Of a DNA stretch of 6,459 nt, positions 6,345 through 6,459 are shown piece after piece. Every line of letters starts with the position of its first letter. The stretch's first letter is position 1. The position numbers and the translations under genes were made by a program. The DNA lies in NCBI GenBank assembly GCA_903928045.1, contig CAIYPH010000568.1, forward strand, positions 1 through 6,459. Reading direction: 5' to 3'. A model generated the notes under the pieces. It ran no database searches, was not told the origin of the DNA, and saw only the letters and a list, made by a program, of their open reading frames with translations. Source of the DNA: an uncultured Rhodospirillales bacterium (GTDB taxonomy: Bacteria; Pseudomonadota; Alphaproteobacteria; Acetobacterales; Acetobacteraceae).

Positions 6345-6400
6345 GGGAGGGAAGGGTGTTCTTTTTGTGAACAAAAAGAACCAAAAAAATTATATTCCGT
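6345..6400 (+). repeat. Hairpin repeat copy B, upstream of the operon, opposite orientation to copy A
   Basis: Read on the plus strand: a purine lead GGGAGGGAAGGG, a perfect 24-bp dyad (6358-6381) with arms GTTCTTTTTGT and ACAAAAAGAAC around GA, then an A-run and TTATATTCCG. It shares its lead, dyad size, GA centre, A-run and closing TCCG with copy A. With respect to the operon it lies in the presumed leader, about 70 to 115 nt before the TTG start. Similar A/T-rich hairpin elements between genes are, in my recollection, common in Acetobacteraceae; this was not checked. Confidence 0.7.
6389..6394 (-). promoter_or_regulatory. Possible -10 box of the operon promoter
   Basis: The minus strand reads TATAAT, an exact sigma-70 -10 match in a GC-rich region, about 100 nt before the TTG start. 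No TTGACA-like hexamer is found 16-18 bp further upstream, and the box lies in the A/T-rich tail of a repeat, so a chance match is quite possible. If it is used, the transcript would begin at or just before the 24-bp dyad. Confidence 0.2.
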
Positions 6401-6459
6401 CCCATGCCGTTGGCGTACACAGGCGGGATGGTCAGCAGCGGTACACACCTCTGGAGTAA

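Overview
The window is GC-rich bacterial DNA with one clear five-gene operon on the minus strand, running from about 6287 down to 702. Codon use, the molybdenum-hydroxylase gene set and the A/T-rich hairpin repeats at both ends suggest an alphaproteobacterium, possibly of the Rhodospirillales/Acetobacteraceae. That placement is an inference and was not tested by any search.

Layout in transcription order. (1) 6287-5484 encodes a crotonase-fold protein (enoyl-CoA hydratase/isomerase superfamily), best started at a TTG, that lacks both canonical hydratase glutamates. (2) 5438-4569, (3) 4567-4085 and (4) 4088-1854 encode the FAD, [2Fe-2S] and molybdopterin subunits of one xanthine dehydrogenase-family hydroxylase. 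These three are packed in M-S-L order with a 1-nt gap and then an ATGA overlap, so they are almost certainly co-translated. (5) 1808-702 encodes an amidohydrolase-family-2 TIM-barrel protein, set apart by 45 nt that hold an 11-bp GC hairpin whose 3' arm contains the start codon.

The large subunit is not a CO dehydrogenase: it has AYRAPG where form I CoxL has AYRCSFR. It keeps the catalytic Glu in GVGEVPLVP, but the usual GQG motif is GGS. A cytoplasmic catabolic route in which a ring or acyl-CoA is hydroxylated with water-derived oxygen, then processed by a crotonase and a metal-dependent hydrolase or decarboxylase, is a reasonable reading; the substrate is unknown. The closest precedent I can recall is the 2-furoyl-CoA dehydrogenase system (HmfABC with the crotonase-family HmfE). 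No CoA ligase, regulator, transporter or XdhC/MobA-type maturation gene is visible here.

Flanks. Both ends of the operon carry copies of one hairpin repeat in opposite, outward orientation (about 652-702 and 6345-6400). Each has a perfect 24-bp dyad with a GA centre, and the arm differences between copies are all pairwise complementary. The left 650 bases hold no intact gene, only short coding-like scraps that resemble C-terminal pieces of a repetitive secreted or surface protein. The right 170 bases hold the operon leader and a possible TATAAT box.
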